A stretch of DNA of 64,000 bases from Akkermansiaceae bacterium (GTDB lineage Bacteria; Verrucomicrobiota; Verrucomicrobiia; Verrucomicrobiales; Akkermansiaceae): NCBI GenBank assembly GCA_905182405.1, contig CAJJBQ010000001.1:310001-374000 (forward strand). Reading direction: 5' to 3'. This document shows, piece after piece, positions 27,845 to 37,721 of the stretch. Both the position numbers and the translations under genes were made by a program. The notes under the pieces are model-generated. The model was not told the DNA's origin and ran no database searches. It saw only the letters and a list, made by a program, of their open reading frames with translations. Position 1 is the first letter of the stretch; every line of letters begins with the position of its first letter.

Positions 27845-29104
27845 ATGTCCGATAGCCCTGAATCTGCGCCCGAGCCCGAGTTTGTATCGGAATTTTCTCC
27901 TGAGCCTGAATCCGCGCGTGAGTTTGTCACTGCGTCTGAAACTGTGCCTGCTACCGTGCCGAAATTTGTGCCTGAGTTAGCTCCTTCGAGATTGGTTTCG
28001 TTGGATGTTTTTCGGGGGTTTGTCATGTTTTGGATCGTGGGGGGCGAGGCGATTGCGCATGCGCTGGCAGGGTTAAACTGGGGGGAGTCGTCGGCGCTGG
28101 ATACAGTGGTCTTGCAGTTGACGCATGTGGAGTGGGAGGGTTTTCGGTTTTATGATCTGATTTTTCCGTCCTTTATTTTTATCGTTGGGACGTCACTGGT
28201 GTTTTCTCTGAGCAAGCTGGCGGCGCCCGGGGATCGGAGGGGTGCGACGCGGCGAGTGATCAAAAGAGGGCTCTTACTTTGGTTGATCGGGATTATTTTT
28301 TACGGGGGAATTTCGAAAGGCTGGTATGATGCGGAGATGCATGAAGGGGTGCGGCTGCTGGGGGTGCTGCAGAGGATCGGGATTTGTTATTTGGTGACGG
28401 GGTTGTTATTTTTGCATGTGCCGTTACGGGGTCTGGCGGCGGCGTTTTTGACCTTACTGGCGGGGTATTGGGCTTTGCTCAGTTTTGTGGTGGCGCCGGG
28501 GCAGGATACGGTAAGTTTTGCGGAGGGGAAGAATCTTGCGGACTGGTTTGATTCCGAATATCTGCCCTTCTTTAAGTGGAAAGTGACGCATGATCCGGAG
28601 GGGATTCTTTCGACGCTTCCGGCGATTGCGACGTGTTTGCTGGGTGTCTTTGCGGGGATTCTTTTGAAGGGCGAGACGCTGACGCGGGCGAAGAAGTGCG
28701 GTTTTCTTTTGTTAGCGGGGGCGGTTTTAGTTTTCTTGGGGAATTATTGGGGGGAGCACTTTCCGGTGATCAAGAATCTCTGGACTTCGAGCTTTGTGCT
28801 GCTGGCGGGTGGTTGGAGTTTGGTCGTTCTTGGGGTGTTTTATATGGTGGTGGATTGGATTGGATTCAAAGGCTGGGCGATGCCCTTTGTCTGGATTGGG
28901 ATGAATCCCATCATGATTTATTTACTGAGCAGCGTGGTGGACTTCAACGAGATTGCGACGCGGGTTCTGGGCGGCCCCCTATCGGGGTGGATCGATGGGA
29001 TAGTCCCGGGGCTGGGCGCCTTGTTAATTGCGCTGGCGGGAATGGCTCTGGTGCTGCTGCTCTGCCGGTTTCTCTATAAAAAAGAGACTTTTTTCAGAAT
29101 TTAG
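27845..29104 (+). CDS. NagX-like (DUF5009) membrane acyltransferase
   Basis: The 419-residue protein has an unusual N-terminal ~48 residues rich in Pro/Glu/Ser and then RLVSLDVFRGFVMFWIVGGE, the start of the heparan-alpha-glucosaminide N-acetyltransferase-like family. About ten membrane spans follow, with YDLIFPSFIFIVG (a conserved loop), LQRIGICYL and AMPFVWIGMNPIMIYLLS. The family transfers acetyl groups to amino sugars across a membrane; bacterial NagX is linked to GlcNAc use. The repeated Pro-Glu tracts before residue 48 are odd, and the true start may be lower. It is near three sulfatases, consistent with glycosaminoglycan-like substrates. Confidence 0.82.
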   Translation: MSDSPESAPEPEFVSEFSPEPESAREFVTASETVPATVPKFVPELAPSRLVSLDVFRGFVMFWIVGGEAIAHALAGLNWGESSALDTVVLQLTHVEWEGFRFYDLIFPSFIFIVGTSLVFSLSKLAAPGDRRGATRRVIKRGLLLWLIGIIFYGGISKGWYDAEMHEGVRLLGVLQRIGICYLVTGLLFLHVPLRGLAAAFLTLLAGYWALLSFVVAPGQDTVSFAEGKNLADWFDSEYLPFFKWKVTHDPEGILSTLPAIATCLLGVFAGILLKGETLTRAKKCGFLLLAGAVLVFLGNYWGEHFPVIKNLWTSSFVLLAGGWSLVVLGVFYMVVDWIGFKGWAMPFVWIGMNPIMIYLLSSVVDFNEIATRVLGGPLSGWIDGIVPGLGALLIALAGMALVLLLCRFLYKKETFFRI

Positions 29105-29365
29105 CGGGCCTTCCTTGTTGATAGAAGCCGGGTGGGTTGATGAGATACGCGAGGGAGCAAAGCGGTTTGTAATGGCCGCTCAAGCTCGGGCGACACATCA
29201 CTTAATCTGCGGATAAAGGCCCCTCAGTCATGAATTCCAGGGTTCAGAAAGCAGTCCTTCAATGGTGATTTTTTTGATCTCAGGAGTTCCTCATTCAGTA
29301 GCCAGAGTTTCCGCAGATGCTTCGAGCGTTGACCCATCCGAAGACAAAAGATTAGACTGCGTGTC

Positions 29366-30241
<876 letters not shown>

Positions 30242-30242
30242 G

Positions 30243-30630
30243 CTATCTCTGCTCTATGATCAACGGAGCCAAGTAAATATTGCGATACGCCACACTGGTG
30301 TGATCGCCCTGTAGCTGGATTGGCCTCGGCTGCGTGGGATCCGTGAAGAGAGCGCCCCCGGTCGGGCCATGGACCGGTTGGTTATCGATGACTTTTTCGC
30401 CATTGAGAATCACCGTCATATGGCGATCAACTAATGATGAGATCATAAGCCTGCCATTCGCCTCCCGATTTCCCTGCGTTCTTTGACGGCGCAATGCGGC
30501 CAAAGCCCGAACCCACTCCCTGAAGCCCTTGCATCCGACTATCGCGGTCAACGATTTGCGCTTCATACATTCCCCGTAGGTAGACGCCACCGCGTCCGCC
30601 GATCAGCTGTAGCAATACTCCCTAGCGGTA
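30243..30630 (-). pseudogene. DUF1080 remnant
   Basis: Bases 30427-30615 read GGVYLRGMYEAQIVDRDSRM and GGEWQAYDLI, the middle of a DUF1080 domain. Bases 30243 to about 30430, in another frame, read HMTVILNGEKVIDNQPVHGP and DHTSVAYRNIYLAPL, the C-terminal strands. The frameshift is near 30430 and the first half is missing. Bases 30630-30820 show no clear gene. It is convergent with the intact DUF1080 gene, and the two are not recent duplicates since the motifs differ. Confidence 0.7.
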
Positions 30631-30819
30631 CACCAATAAAGCAAACGATGGCTATAAGGAGGAATCGATGATTCCAACGTTACGGTCTAATCATTTTCTT
30701 GCCGAATAGTTTTATTATGCTTGGGGTTTGCCTTTCACCTTGTTGAACGAAGCCGCTAGTGCGGCAGCGCTGGCGCGTGGCCGACCTGGGTCGAGTATAC
30801 GAGCGCGGAAGCTGCGCGA

Positions 30820-32370
30820 TCACTCCAAGGCTTGCGGTGCCTTGCTTATTTTTTCTGACCCAGACGTCTCTCCTTGAGATAATTCCCAACATTCCTCGTC
30901 CATCATCCAAACTACCGCCGCGTAGCGAATCTCTTGGCGGCGGAGGTTGAAAATGGTCTGTCGCCTGGCGACTTGAGCGGCACTAATCAATGGTCCCAGT
31001 GCTTCCGCTTCTAGTGCTTCAGTTTCTACTACTTTAGCTTGCAGTAATTTAGCTTCCAGTGCTTTAGCTTCTAGTGCTTTAGCTTCTAGTGCTTTAGCTT
31101 CTAGTGCTTTAGCTTCTAGTGCTTTAGCTTCTAGTGCTTTAGCTTCTAGTGCTTTAGCTTCTAGTGCTTTAGCTTCTAGTGCTTTAGCTTCTAGTGCTTT
31201 AGCTTCTAGTGCTTTAGCTTCTAGTGCTTTAGCTTCTAGTGCTTTAGCTTCTAGTGCTTTAGCTTCCAGTGCTTCCACTTCTAGTAGTTTTAGTGCTTTT
31301 AATGCCTTTAGTGCTTTAGCTTTTAGTGCTTTGATTTCTAGCGCTTTAATTTCTAGTGCTTCCGCTTCTAGCGCTTCTGCTTTTTTTTGAGCCTCTTTCA
31401 TTGCGCGCCAGCTCTGAATCAACTGCCTTGCCTCGCTTCTTACCGACTCCGTACTACGCACGGGCTTCGTCTCCGTCTCACCGAGGTGGAGCATGGTGTT
31501 GATCTTATCAGTGACCAAAGTCGCTCCGGGGAGCGCGGGCTTTTCCGTCTGATGGGCCTTTGCTAGACCGCTCACCAATTCCTTGGAGCGCTTTAGTTGA
31601 CCCCATCGCGCCCACTTTGTGAGATCGGGACGCTTTACGTTTTTGTATGTAGGCAGCCCAGAGGCGTCCTTCACGAAGTGAACGTCGCTGTATTCCGCGT
31701 CGAAGAAGTCCCGAACTTGCGCCAACCACTTTCCTTTCTCGCTTTGTAGAATGGCTTGCCACTTCCTCACTGATTCAGCCACCTTGGGATTGGTGCTCGC
31801 GGGTAAGGGCATGGCGGATTTTATATTCTCTATTTCGCCGTCAATGAGCTCTCCCGTGCGCAGGAGGCTCTGTAACTTGACCTTGTTTTCCCGCATCTTG
31901 ATTTCAGCGTCGACGGCAACCGCCGCATGCTTCCAGACGTCCGTTTTTGCGGTGTGGGAGATATCTTTGATCTTACTGAGAGAGGCGAGTTGTTTGGGGA
32001 TTTGAGTGACTGGCTCATTGAGCATCTTGATCAGCGACTGAGGATTCAGCGCCTCACCCGCCGAAATCTTTACCGTCCCTTTGACGTTCTGCGTGAATTG
32101 TTGGAGAAGTGGCTGTTCTTCGTTGGCCTGCTCGTAGGCGCTAAGAGCTTCGCTGTAATCGTGATTACGCACCTTCATGAGTTCGGCAGCTTCGCTCCAG
32201 CTCATCTCCACTAAATCGAAGGGGGACTGCGCTGAAACTTCCTCGGCATATATAGCGCCCTCAACAGCGGAATGCTCCGTTACTGAATCCATGACATGTT
32301 GTTGAACACAACTTGTTGTAAGGGCGACCATTGGCCCGAGAAACATCATGGTACTTGCCCTCACATTCAT
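30820..32370 (-). CDS. Putative lipoprotein with a long LEAKA helical repeat
   Basis: A 516-residue protein. Starting at 32370 (MNVRASTMM) gives a lipoprotein signal ending in VALTTSC. Residues ~50-330 are helical, with AAELMKVRNHDYSEALSAYE and ENKVKLQSLLRTGELIDGEI, loosely like the long hairpins of TolC-type outer-membrane proteins. A tract of about 16 Leu-Glu-Ala-Lys-Ala pentapeptides follows, encoded by the 15-bp array at 31051-31275, then a helical end with VARRQTIFNLRRQEIRYAAV. The repeat probably forms a stiff helix, like EAAAK linkers. The function is unknown; a periplasm-spanning spacer is one inference. An upstream in-frame Met at 32427 would break the lipoprotein signal. Confidence 0.6.
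   Translation of the reverse strand: MNVRASTMMFLGPMVALTTSCVQQHVMDSVTEHSAVEGAIYAEEVSAQSPFDLVEMSWSEAAELMKVRNHDYSEALSAYEQANEEQPLLQQFTQNVKGTVKISAGEALNPQSLIKMLNEPVTQIPKQLASLSKIKDISHTAKTDVWKHAAVAVDAEIKMRENKVKLQSLLRTGELIDGEIENIKSAMPLPASTNPKVAESVRKWQAILQSEKGKWLAQVRDFFDAEYSDVHFVKDASGLPTYKNVKRPDLTKWARWGQLKRSKELVSGLAKAHQTEKPALPGATLVTDKINTMLHLGETETKPVRSTESVRSEARQLIQSWRAMKEAQKKAEALEAEALEIKALEIKALKAKALKALKALKLLEVEALEAKALEAKALEAKALEAKALEAKALEAKALEAKALEAKALEAKALEAKALEAKALEAKALEAKALEAKALEAKLLQAKVVETEALEAEALGPLISAAQVARRQTIFNLRRQEIRYAAVVWMMDEECWELSQGETSGSEKISKAPQALE
31051..31275. repeat. 15-bp tandem repeat (13 perfect units plus degenerate flanks)
   Basis: The 15-base unit AGCTTCTAGTGCTTT (plus strand) recurs without a mismatch from 31066 to 31260, 13 copies. 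One variant unit (CCAGT) lies on each side, and further decayed units extend to about 31010 and 31350. Each unit encodes Lys-Ala-Leu-Glu-Ala on the minus strand, so gain or loss of units keeps the frame. There are no spacers, so it is not a CRISPR array. Confidence 0.97.
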
Positions 32371-32689
32371 CTTATACGGGCAGTTGCTCAAACTCTTTCG
32401 GTTTAAAAAAAATGATGATGACAACATTGGTATCAGAAAAATTCTAATGTCTTAATGGAGAGGTTAATTAGTAAAAGGCAATCCAATTCCCGACTGAACC
32501 TGGTGCGGAAAATATGCAGCGAATCTTGTAGAGAAAATATTCCATGAAATACTGGTAGATAAAAGGCTACCGATTCTTTTTACAGGCATTATCCGGGGTA
32601 GGTTTGATGGCCTTTAAAGGCCGCTGCCACCTGAGATTTGAGCTCGGCTCAAAGATCGGACAGACCACTTTTCTCCCCGTCCGCAAAGC

Positions 32690-33090
32690 ATAGACGATCA
32701 GGGGCACGCCTCGCAGATCGCGATGGGTATTGCTCTGGCCAAACCCGAACGACAGGTGTGCTGCCTGGACGGTGATGGCGCGATGTTGATGCACATGGGC
32801 AGTATCGCGAACTTCAAGCATGTCATTTTAAATAATGGCGTGCACGATTCCGTCGGAGGGATGGCGACAGCTGGTTCGCGGGTCTCTTTTACGGAGATCG
32901 TGAAGTCGTGCGCCTACTCCGAAGCGTGGCGCGTCGAACGTGCTGACGAGATCGCTGAAAAGATTGCTGAAGCTCGTGCCGTGAGGGGACCCGTGATGTT
33001 GGAAATGATGGTCAAGAAGAGCGCTTGGGCCGGCCCCTAACCCCGCGGTCGAAAACAAGACAGCCTTCACTGAGTTCCTGTCCGATTGAT
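32690..33090 (+). pseudogene. Phosphonopyruvate decarboxylase C-terminal remnant
   Basis: The segment reads GHASQIAMGIALAKPERQVC, CLDGDGAMLMHMGSIANFKH, VILNNGVHDSVGGMATAGSR and ARAVRGPVMLEMMVKK. These are the TPP-binding and C-terminal parts of phosphonopyruvate decarboxylase, which makes phosphonoacetaldehyde in 2-aminoethylphosphonate synthesis. About ten residues are missing between GDG and the NN of the TPP motif, and the N-terminal two-thirds are absent. After a further frameshift near 33040 the end continues as NKTAFTEFLSD. A palindrome GGCCTTTAAAGGCC lies at 32609-32622. Confidence 0.7.
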
Positions 33091-33412
33091 CCCACATTCG
33101 GGACCGCCTTTTCCGAAAATCGCCCAGGCATTCCGCTCTTTTGGAACTCTAGGTGGCCTTTATTCCGGCAGGAGATCCCGTCACCCTGACCCGTCGCTCC
33201 GGCCGTTTGCGGTTCGCCGTCGCCCGCAGTCGGGATCCACATCGATAGCTGGGGCGACCCAGTGACCGCATCGGTGACGGATGTCATCACCGGTTTGACC
33301 AAATGCGAATGCCCCGGATGGAAAATAATTAACGATGATTTGGCATGGGATATTTTCCCAACCGCGCTCAGAATTGACAAGTTCGATATCTCACTCAAAC
33401 ACCCTTCAATTA

Positions 33413-33643
33413 TCAGATTTTTCGCTGACATGGATTCTCAGGTTCATGAACCTCCTGCTGAACCAATGGTAATCGAAAGCGGACTTTACTCTTGATGCGG
33501 CAAAGCGCGTTCCATGTTTTATCGGTAATTTCAGGACCTTCGGGAAAAGTGAATGCTTTACCGCAGGTCATACATAAAAAAGCCACCCGCATCCACACCA
33601 AGGACAATTGAGCTGAGCCGGAGTCAGCAATTTTTCCATCATC
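33413..33643 (-). pseudogene. Frameshifted small zinc-ribbon protein
   Basis: From an ATG at 33643 the first frame reads MMEKLLTPAQLNCPWCG. A shift into the next frame then gives MRVAFLCMTCGKAFTFPEGP and EITDKTWNALCRIKSKVRFR. The CPWC...CMTC pairs form a four-Cys zinc ribbon. Without the frameshift it would be a protein of about 77 residues. The target is unknown. Bases 33090-33410 contain mixed short frames but no gene that could be supported. Confidence 0.5.
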
Positions 33644-33750
33644 ACAGGAACAAAGGTCGTCGCTAAATTCTTTCCGATATTTTATTTCTTGGGCGGATTC
33701 TCCCGAGTTTCGCAGACCGGCATTTCTACCGGTCCGCTTGAAATAATCAT

Positions 33751-34800
33751 TTACTGAGCCTTGAGCAGTTCAGCCATCGCTTTGCCCATGGCGTCGCCGA
33801 CGTTCATATAAGTCTCAGCGTTGCCGCTGTAATGGCCGCCGGAGTCTCCGCCTTTCGACAAGGGGTGCGTGTAAACGGCGGCGACATTTCCTTTGAACTC
33901 CGGGTATTTTCCGGACTTACCATCGACTGCGAGCATGGCGTCGAGGATCTTTCCGCCGCCATCGGTCGCGCCCTTCACAGTCTGACCAAGCGAGGCGGTG
34001 ACGAATTTGGCATTGGGTGCGTTGAAATCTTTTCGAAGGGCTTTGATGAGGTTCACGAGGTTGTGTTCGTAGCGGCTTGAGAGTGCTTCGCTCCGGCGGT
34101 CGCGGTCACCCTGCCACCACAAGAACCCGGCGACTTCATACTCTTTTGCCCCGGGGTAATATTTGTCGAGTTCCGCCAAGACTTTTTTCGCGCGATCAAC
34201 ATCACCATCGTATTGCAAACCGGCATACCAACTGATCTTCTTGGGCTCCTCTCCTTTCTTCCACTTTTCGGGTGATCCCTTGTAGCCCGGGTGAACCCAA
34301 GTGACGCCCTTTGAGTCGGTATGCTCAAAACCCTCGCTACCCGGAGGAAGCAGGTCCCAACCGAGGCCGCGGTTTCCGATGCAGCTTTTCAGAATCATCA
34401 CGGGGGCATCAACGGCATTTCCGACATGATGGCCGATGCCAAATTCAGGGCCAATCTTACCCTCCCCGATGGTCATCCACTCGTTATTGAAAAGCCTCGT
34501 TTTACCCGGGCCGCCACTTCCCATCACGCGCACATTGCGGACGTCCTGACGTTCGGCCCACTGGCCCTCTTTATCGACGAGATAGGGATAGAAGTTCTTT
34601 TCCTTCACCGCGTGTTCGAGCGAGCCTTCTCCTCCACTCACCTTGCCAAAGCCGAGCATATTGGATTGGCCCATCAGGATGTATACCTGCACGGGCTTAC
34701 TCATATCGGCCTGCTTGCTCTCGGCACTCGCGCCACCGGTAATGGCTAGACTCACTACAGCCAAGAGGCTTGTAACTTTCATTGCTTTGTAATTTTTCAT
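33751..34800 (-). CDS. Sialate O-acetylesterase-like (SASA/SGNH) esterase
   Basis: A 349-residue secreted esterase. After a signal peptide (cleavage near residue 26) comes VYILMGQSNMLGFG with the nucleophile Ser46 in G44-Q-S-N47, the hallmark of the SASA family. FLWWQGDRDRR near residue 222 and the closing Asp/His region (VAAVYTHPLSKGGDSGGHYS) complete the SGNH catalytic set. The family removes O-acetyl groups from sialic acid, xylan or other polysaccharide. The exact target here is unknown. An alternative start at 34782 (MKVTSLLAV) is equally plausible. It lies 470 bases from the divergent DUF1080 gene. Confidence 0.85.
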   Translation of the reverse strand: MKNYKAMKVTSLLAVVSLAITGGASAESKQADMSKPVQVYILMGQSNMLGFGKVSGGEGSLEHAVKEKNFYPYLVDKEGQWAERQDVRNVRVMGSGGPGKTRLFNNEWMTIGEGKIGPEFGIGHHVGNAVDAPVMILKSCIGNRGLGWDLLPPGSEGFEHTDSKGVTWVHPGYKGSPEKWKKGEEPKKISWYAGLQYDGDVDRAKKVLAELDKYYPGAKEYEVAGFLWWQGDRDRRSEALSSRYEHNLVNLIKALRKDFNAPNAKFVTASLGQTVKGATDGGGKILDAMLAVDGKSGKYPEFKGNVAAVYTHPLSKGGDSGGHYSGNAETYMNVGDAMGKAMAELLKAQ

Positions 34801-35271
34801 GAATAGGTTCTTTTAAAGATTTTCGCGGGATGACAAAAAATGACCCGCAGTCCGATCTCATACGGCTTCAACGCCGCCCACTCTTACGACAAGTGTGGGC
34901 TGATTTGCGAATAACGAGCGCCGAAACGAGGATCGGCTCACTCTGAGGGGCCCGGTCCCAAACGATCACCTTCGATTCTCTCGACCTACTTTAGGTCCTT
35001 TTACGCCGAAGCCTTGGGCGCAGAAGGGAGCCCTGCAACCTAATCTGCGGGCATCGGTGCAATCTGCTAATAGCCTCCTCAACCCAGCTCCTCCGTTTAG
35101 ATTCTATATCACATAAAACATATTATATCCTACACTCCGAAACAGCCGAAATCCGCACCATTCAGGGCAGGTGCCAATAAAGGACCCACGGCATGCCTGG
35201 ATTGAGGAGAGGACTTAAGGCTTAGGCGCCATTTTCGATAGGTGACGGCACGCTAGCACGTAATCATTTTA
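34801..35271. other. Intergenic region between divergent genes
   Basis: A 471-base gap between the divergent esterase and DUF1080 genes. It has AT-rich patches (for example around 35105-35135, ATATCACATAAAACATATT) that could hold promoters for either side. No convincing gene, RNA or strong hairpin was seen. Confidence 0.5.
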
Positions 35272-36054
35272 ATGAAACCAAACACCGCGAAACGACTGAT
35301 CTCTTTTTGCGCTGCCTTCTCACTGATTGGGGCGGCTGCGAACGCAAAGGCACCCGAAGAACAGGCGGGATACGACAAAGCCAAGGACCAAGGCGTCAAA
35401 GCACCGGAGGGCGCTGATATGCCCTTTGATGGAACGATGGAGTCAGTCAAAGAGAACTGGGAAATGTGGCCCAAGCAGGACATGGCCGTCACTTGGAAGG
35501 TGGTGAAAAGTCCGACCGACGACAGCAAGGTGCTCATGACCGATGGCGGCAAGAAGTGGGGAACCCACGACCTCGTCACCAAGAAAAAGTATCATGATTT
35601 CGAAGGCCACGTGGAGTTTGTCCTGATGGGCGGCCGAGGCGATGACAAGGCGGAAGGCTATGCCAACAGCGGAGTTTACATGCAGAACCGTCATGAGTTA
35701 CAGATCGAATCGCCCAAGGGCAAAAACATCGCCGACCCTTACGGTTGGAAGATAGGGCCCCACGGAATCGGGGCGGTCTGCATGGAGCATGTTCCCAAGG
35801 GCAACGCCTGGCGTCCCAATGGCGAGTGGCATTCCTTCCACTTTATCTTCAAGGCTGCTAAGTGGGACGGTGAAAAAAGGACAGAGCCCGCTCGTCTCAC
35901 CCTCTGGTGGAATGGTATCAAGGTCCACAACAACGTCCCCGTGAAACACGCCAATGGTGGAGTTAAAAACGGACCCACTGACGAGCCGCTCAAACTCCAG
36001 GAACATGGACAAGACGTCCGCTTCCGCAATATTTGGATCAAGGACCTCAAGTAG
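35272..36054 (+). CDS. DUF1080 secreted protein
   Basis: A 260-residue protein with a signal peptide (cleavage near residue 25, ANA). The DUF1080 domain contains DMPFDGTMESVKENWEMWP, a variant start that lacks the usual FNGKDL, then LVTKKKYHDFEGHVEFVLMG, EGYANSGVYMQNRHELQIES and DVRFRNIWIKDLK. The NSGVYMQNRHELQIES core and final strand are clear. A large loop with EHVPKGNAWRPNGEWHSFHF is typical of a longer subgroup. It is one of three intact DUF1080 genes here and is diverged from the others. Bases 36055-36308 carry no clear gene; two ggcctacgat direct repeats lie there. Confidence 0.86.
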   Translation: MKPNTAKRLISFCAAFSLIGAAANAKAPEEQAGYDKAKDQGVKAPEGADMPFDGTMESVKENWEMWPKQDMAVTWKVVKSPTDDSKVLMTDGGKKWGTHDLVTKKKYHDFEGHVEFVLMGGRGDDKAEGYANSGVYMQNRHELQIESPKGKNIADPYGWKIGPHGIGAVCMEHVPKGNAWRPNGEWHSFHFIFKAAKWDGEKRTEPARLTLWWNGIKVHNNVPVKHANGGVKNGPTDEPLKLQEHGQDVRFRNIWIKDLK

Positions 36055-36308
36055 AGGGCCTACGATGCTTCAAAGGCCTACGATACTTGCTTTGATGGAA
36101 CCAAGAGAGTCCTCGCCACAAAAGGTGTCCTTTCATTGCGTAATTTTACACGAAGGCTTGGGCTGCCTGAGTTAGAGGAAAAAGCTCGAATGAAACCTGC
36201 GCTGGAATGTTAAATTCAGGCACGGCACGACGAAGAAGTTTGTCCAGCCGTTCGTGCCGCCGATGGACCAGACGGCATTCATGACGGAGATCGTCTGTAT
36301 TCTATCTA

Positions 36309-37433
36309 CTATTCAGCCTCGGCAACCCGGTAAAAGAGACGCGTGGCACCATCCGGAAGTTCGGAATCAGTGTAGGAGGTCACTGCTCCTTCGCTCGGGT
36401 GGTTATCGGTGATCTCTTCCCAATCTTCCAAATTGAGCGAATAGAAGATGAGGTAGTTGCGGTTGGGCTTGGATTGCCACGTGAGCTTGACTGAGGGTTC
36501 TCCCTCGACTTCGAGGGTTTCGATGTCGGTAAACTCAAGAGGGACTGTTTTTTCGAAAATCGCGGATTCCCAAAGTGCGACGACTTCATTATCGGTAAGA
36601 ACTCGATCCAGCCAAATCGCAACCTCATCTTGCGCGCCCGAGTGCGTGGTTGAATCCGTGGGATCTGCACGGCGTCCACCGATTTTTGCCAATCCGGTGT
36701 CGGTTCCCCAGCCGGTGGTATCAGGTTGGAGATTTTTGGTTCGATCAACGCCGTTAATCCATAACTTGAAGTTGGCGGCCCGCTCGGTCCCCGTGGCCCC
36801 CTGGGTTGAGGCGACGACATGGAACCAACCAGATTCAGGGTCAATTAGACGGCGGTCAGGTTCGCTGTCATCCTCACGGTAGAGTGTGCGTTCGGCTACT
36901 TCTCCGGCATTGCCGGGATCAACGGCCAGGACGAGGCCGTTGTTGGCGGTGACAATCTGGAAGCTCTTGGTGGGGTCCGTGATGTTGTTTGTAAAAAGGC
37001 GGTCGCCTCCTTGCGCGGGTCCGGCTTTAAAGAAAAAGGCCACCGTGATTGAGCTGGAGGCATAGAGGTTGCCAGCGCCAAGGGTGACGTGCCCTTGGTC
37101 GTTACTATAGTGAGCTAGATTGTCCTCACCTCCGAGGCCCGGCACCGCGACCCCTTCAAAGAGTTCTAAGGCTCCGGGTCCGCCGACCATCGGACCATTG
37201 GCGTAGGATCCGTTGAACAAGCCGGGAGCGGGAGCATTGCCCATGGTATCGATGGCACCACCCACGGTGTCCGTTTCATTCAGTTCATAGTAGTAGGTTG
37301 GCGATAGCCCCACCACGGTGTTCTGGTAGTTTAAAGCCTGGGCGGCTCCGACAGTGAAAAATCCGAAAGCGATGGCCAGCCGGGGGATGACTGACCCTGC
37401 GGTCAAGTTGGGAAGAGAAGATTTTATTTTCAT
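36309..37433 (-). CDS. LamG-like secreted protein with C-terminal signature domain
   Basis: A 374-residue protein; the Met at 37433 gives a signal peptide (AIAFGFFTVGAAQA). A LamG/concanavalin-like domain runs about 35-280: SPTYYYELNETDTVGGAIDT, SITVAFFFKAGPAQGGDR, GWFHVVASTQGATGTERAAN and QDEVAIWLDRVLTDNEVVAL, the family end signature. The last ~80 residues hold a fibronectin-like domain with SLNLEDWEEIT and then FYRVAEAE at the end, matching the C-termini of three other secreted proteins in this window. It has no PEP-CTERM. The ligand is probably carbohydrate or surface polymer. Confidence 0.75.
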   Translation of the reverse strand: MKIKSSLPNLTAGSVIPRLAIAFGFFTVGAAQALNYQNTVVGLSPTYYYELNETDTVGGAIDTMGNAPAPGLFNGSYANGPMVGGPGALELFEGVAVPGLGGEDNLAHYSNDQGHVTLGAGNLYASSSITVAFFFKAGPAQGGDRLFTNNITDPTKSFQIVTANNGLVLAVDPGNAGEVAERTLYREDDSEPDRRLIDPESGWFHVVASTQGATGTERAANFKLWINGVDRTKNLQPDTTGWGTDTGLAKIGGRRADPTDSTTHSGAQDEVAIWLDRVLTDNEVVALWESAIFEKTVPLEFTDIETLEVEGEPSVKLTWQSKPNRNYLIFYSLNLEDWEEITDNHPSEGAVTSYTDSELPDGATRLFYRVAEAE

Positions 37434-37721
37434 CGCATGGTAATGTAAGAATAAAAAACAGAAATGCCAAGGATGGAAGAGATTTAGCTTTTTGGGTGAC
37501 AGTGTTTTCATTCTAGAAACGGAGGAATTGGTGGAGAATGCGAGCTCCTTCGTGAGCGAAATACCTACTCCGCCAGAGCTTGCCCTTCTCTGCTATTCAT
37601 AACCTCCCGGAAACCAATCAAAGGTCTGTTTTTTTTCCGTGAAGTTTCGCCCCTCGACCTGAGCTCATCTTTTTAATACCTTACCAGAGAAATTCATTCT
37701 TTAAGTCACATTTCCATTCGC

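Noticed and set aside
31051..31275. CRISPR array
   Set aside because: Units are contiguous 15-mers without spacers and encode a protein repeat.
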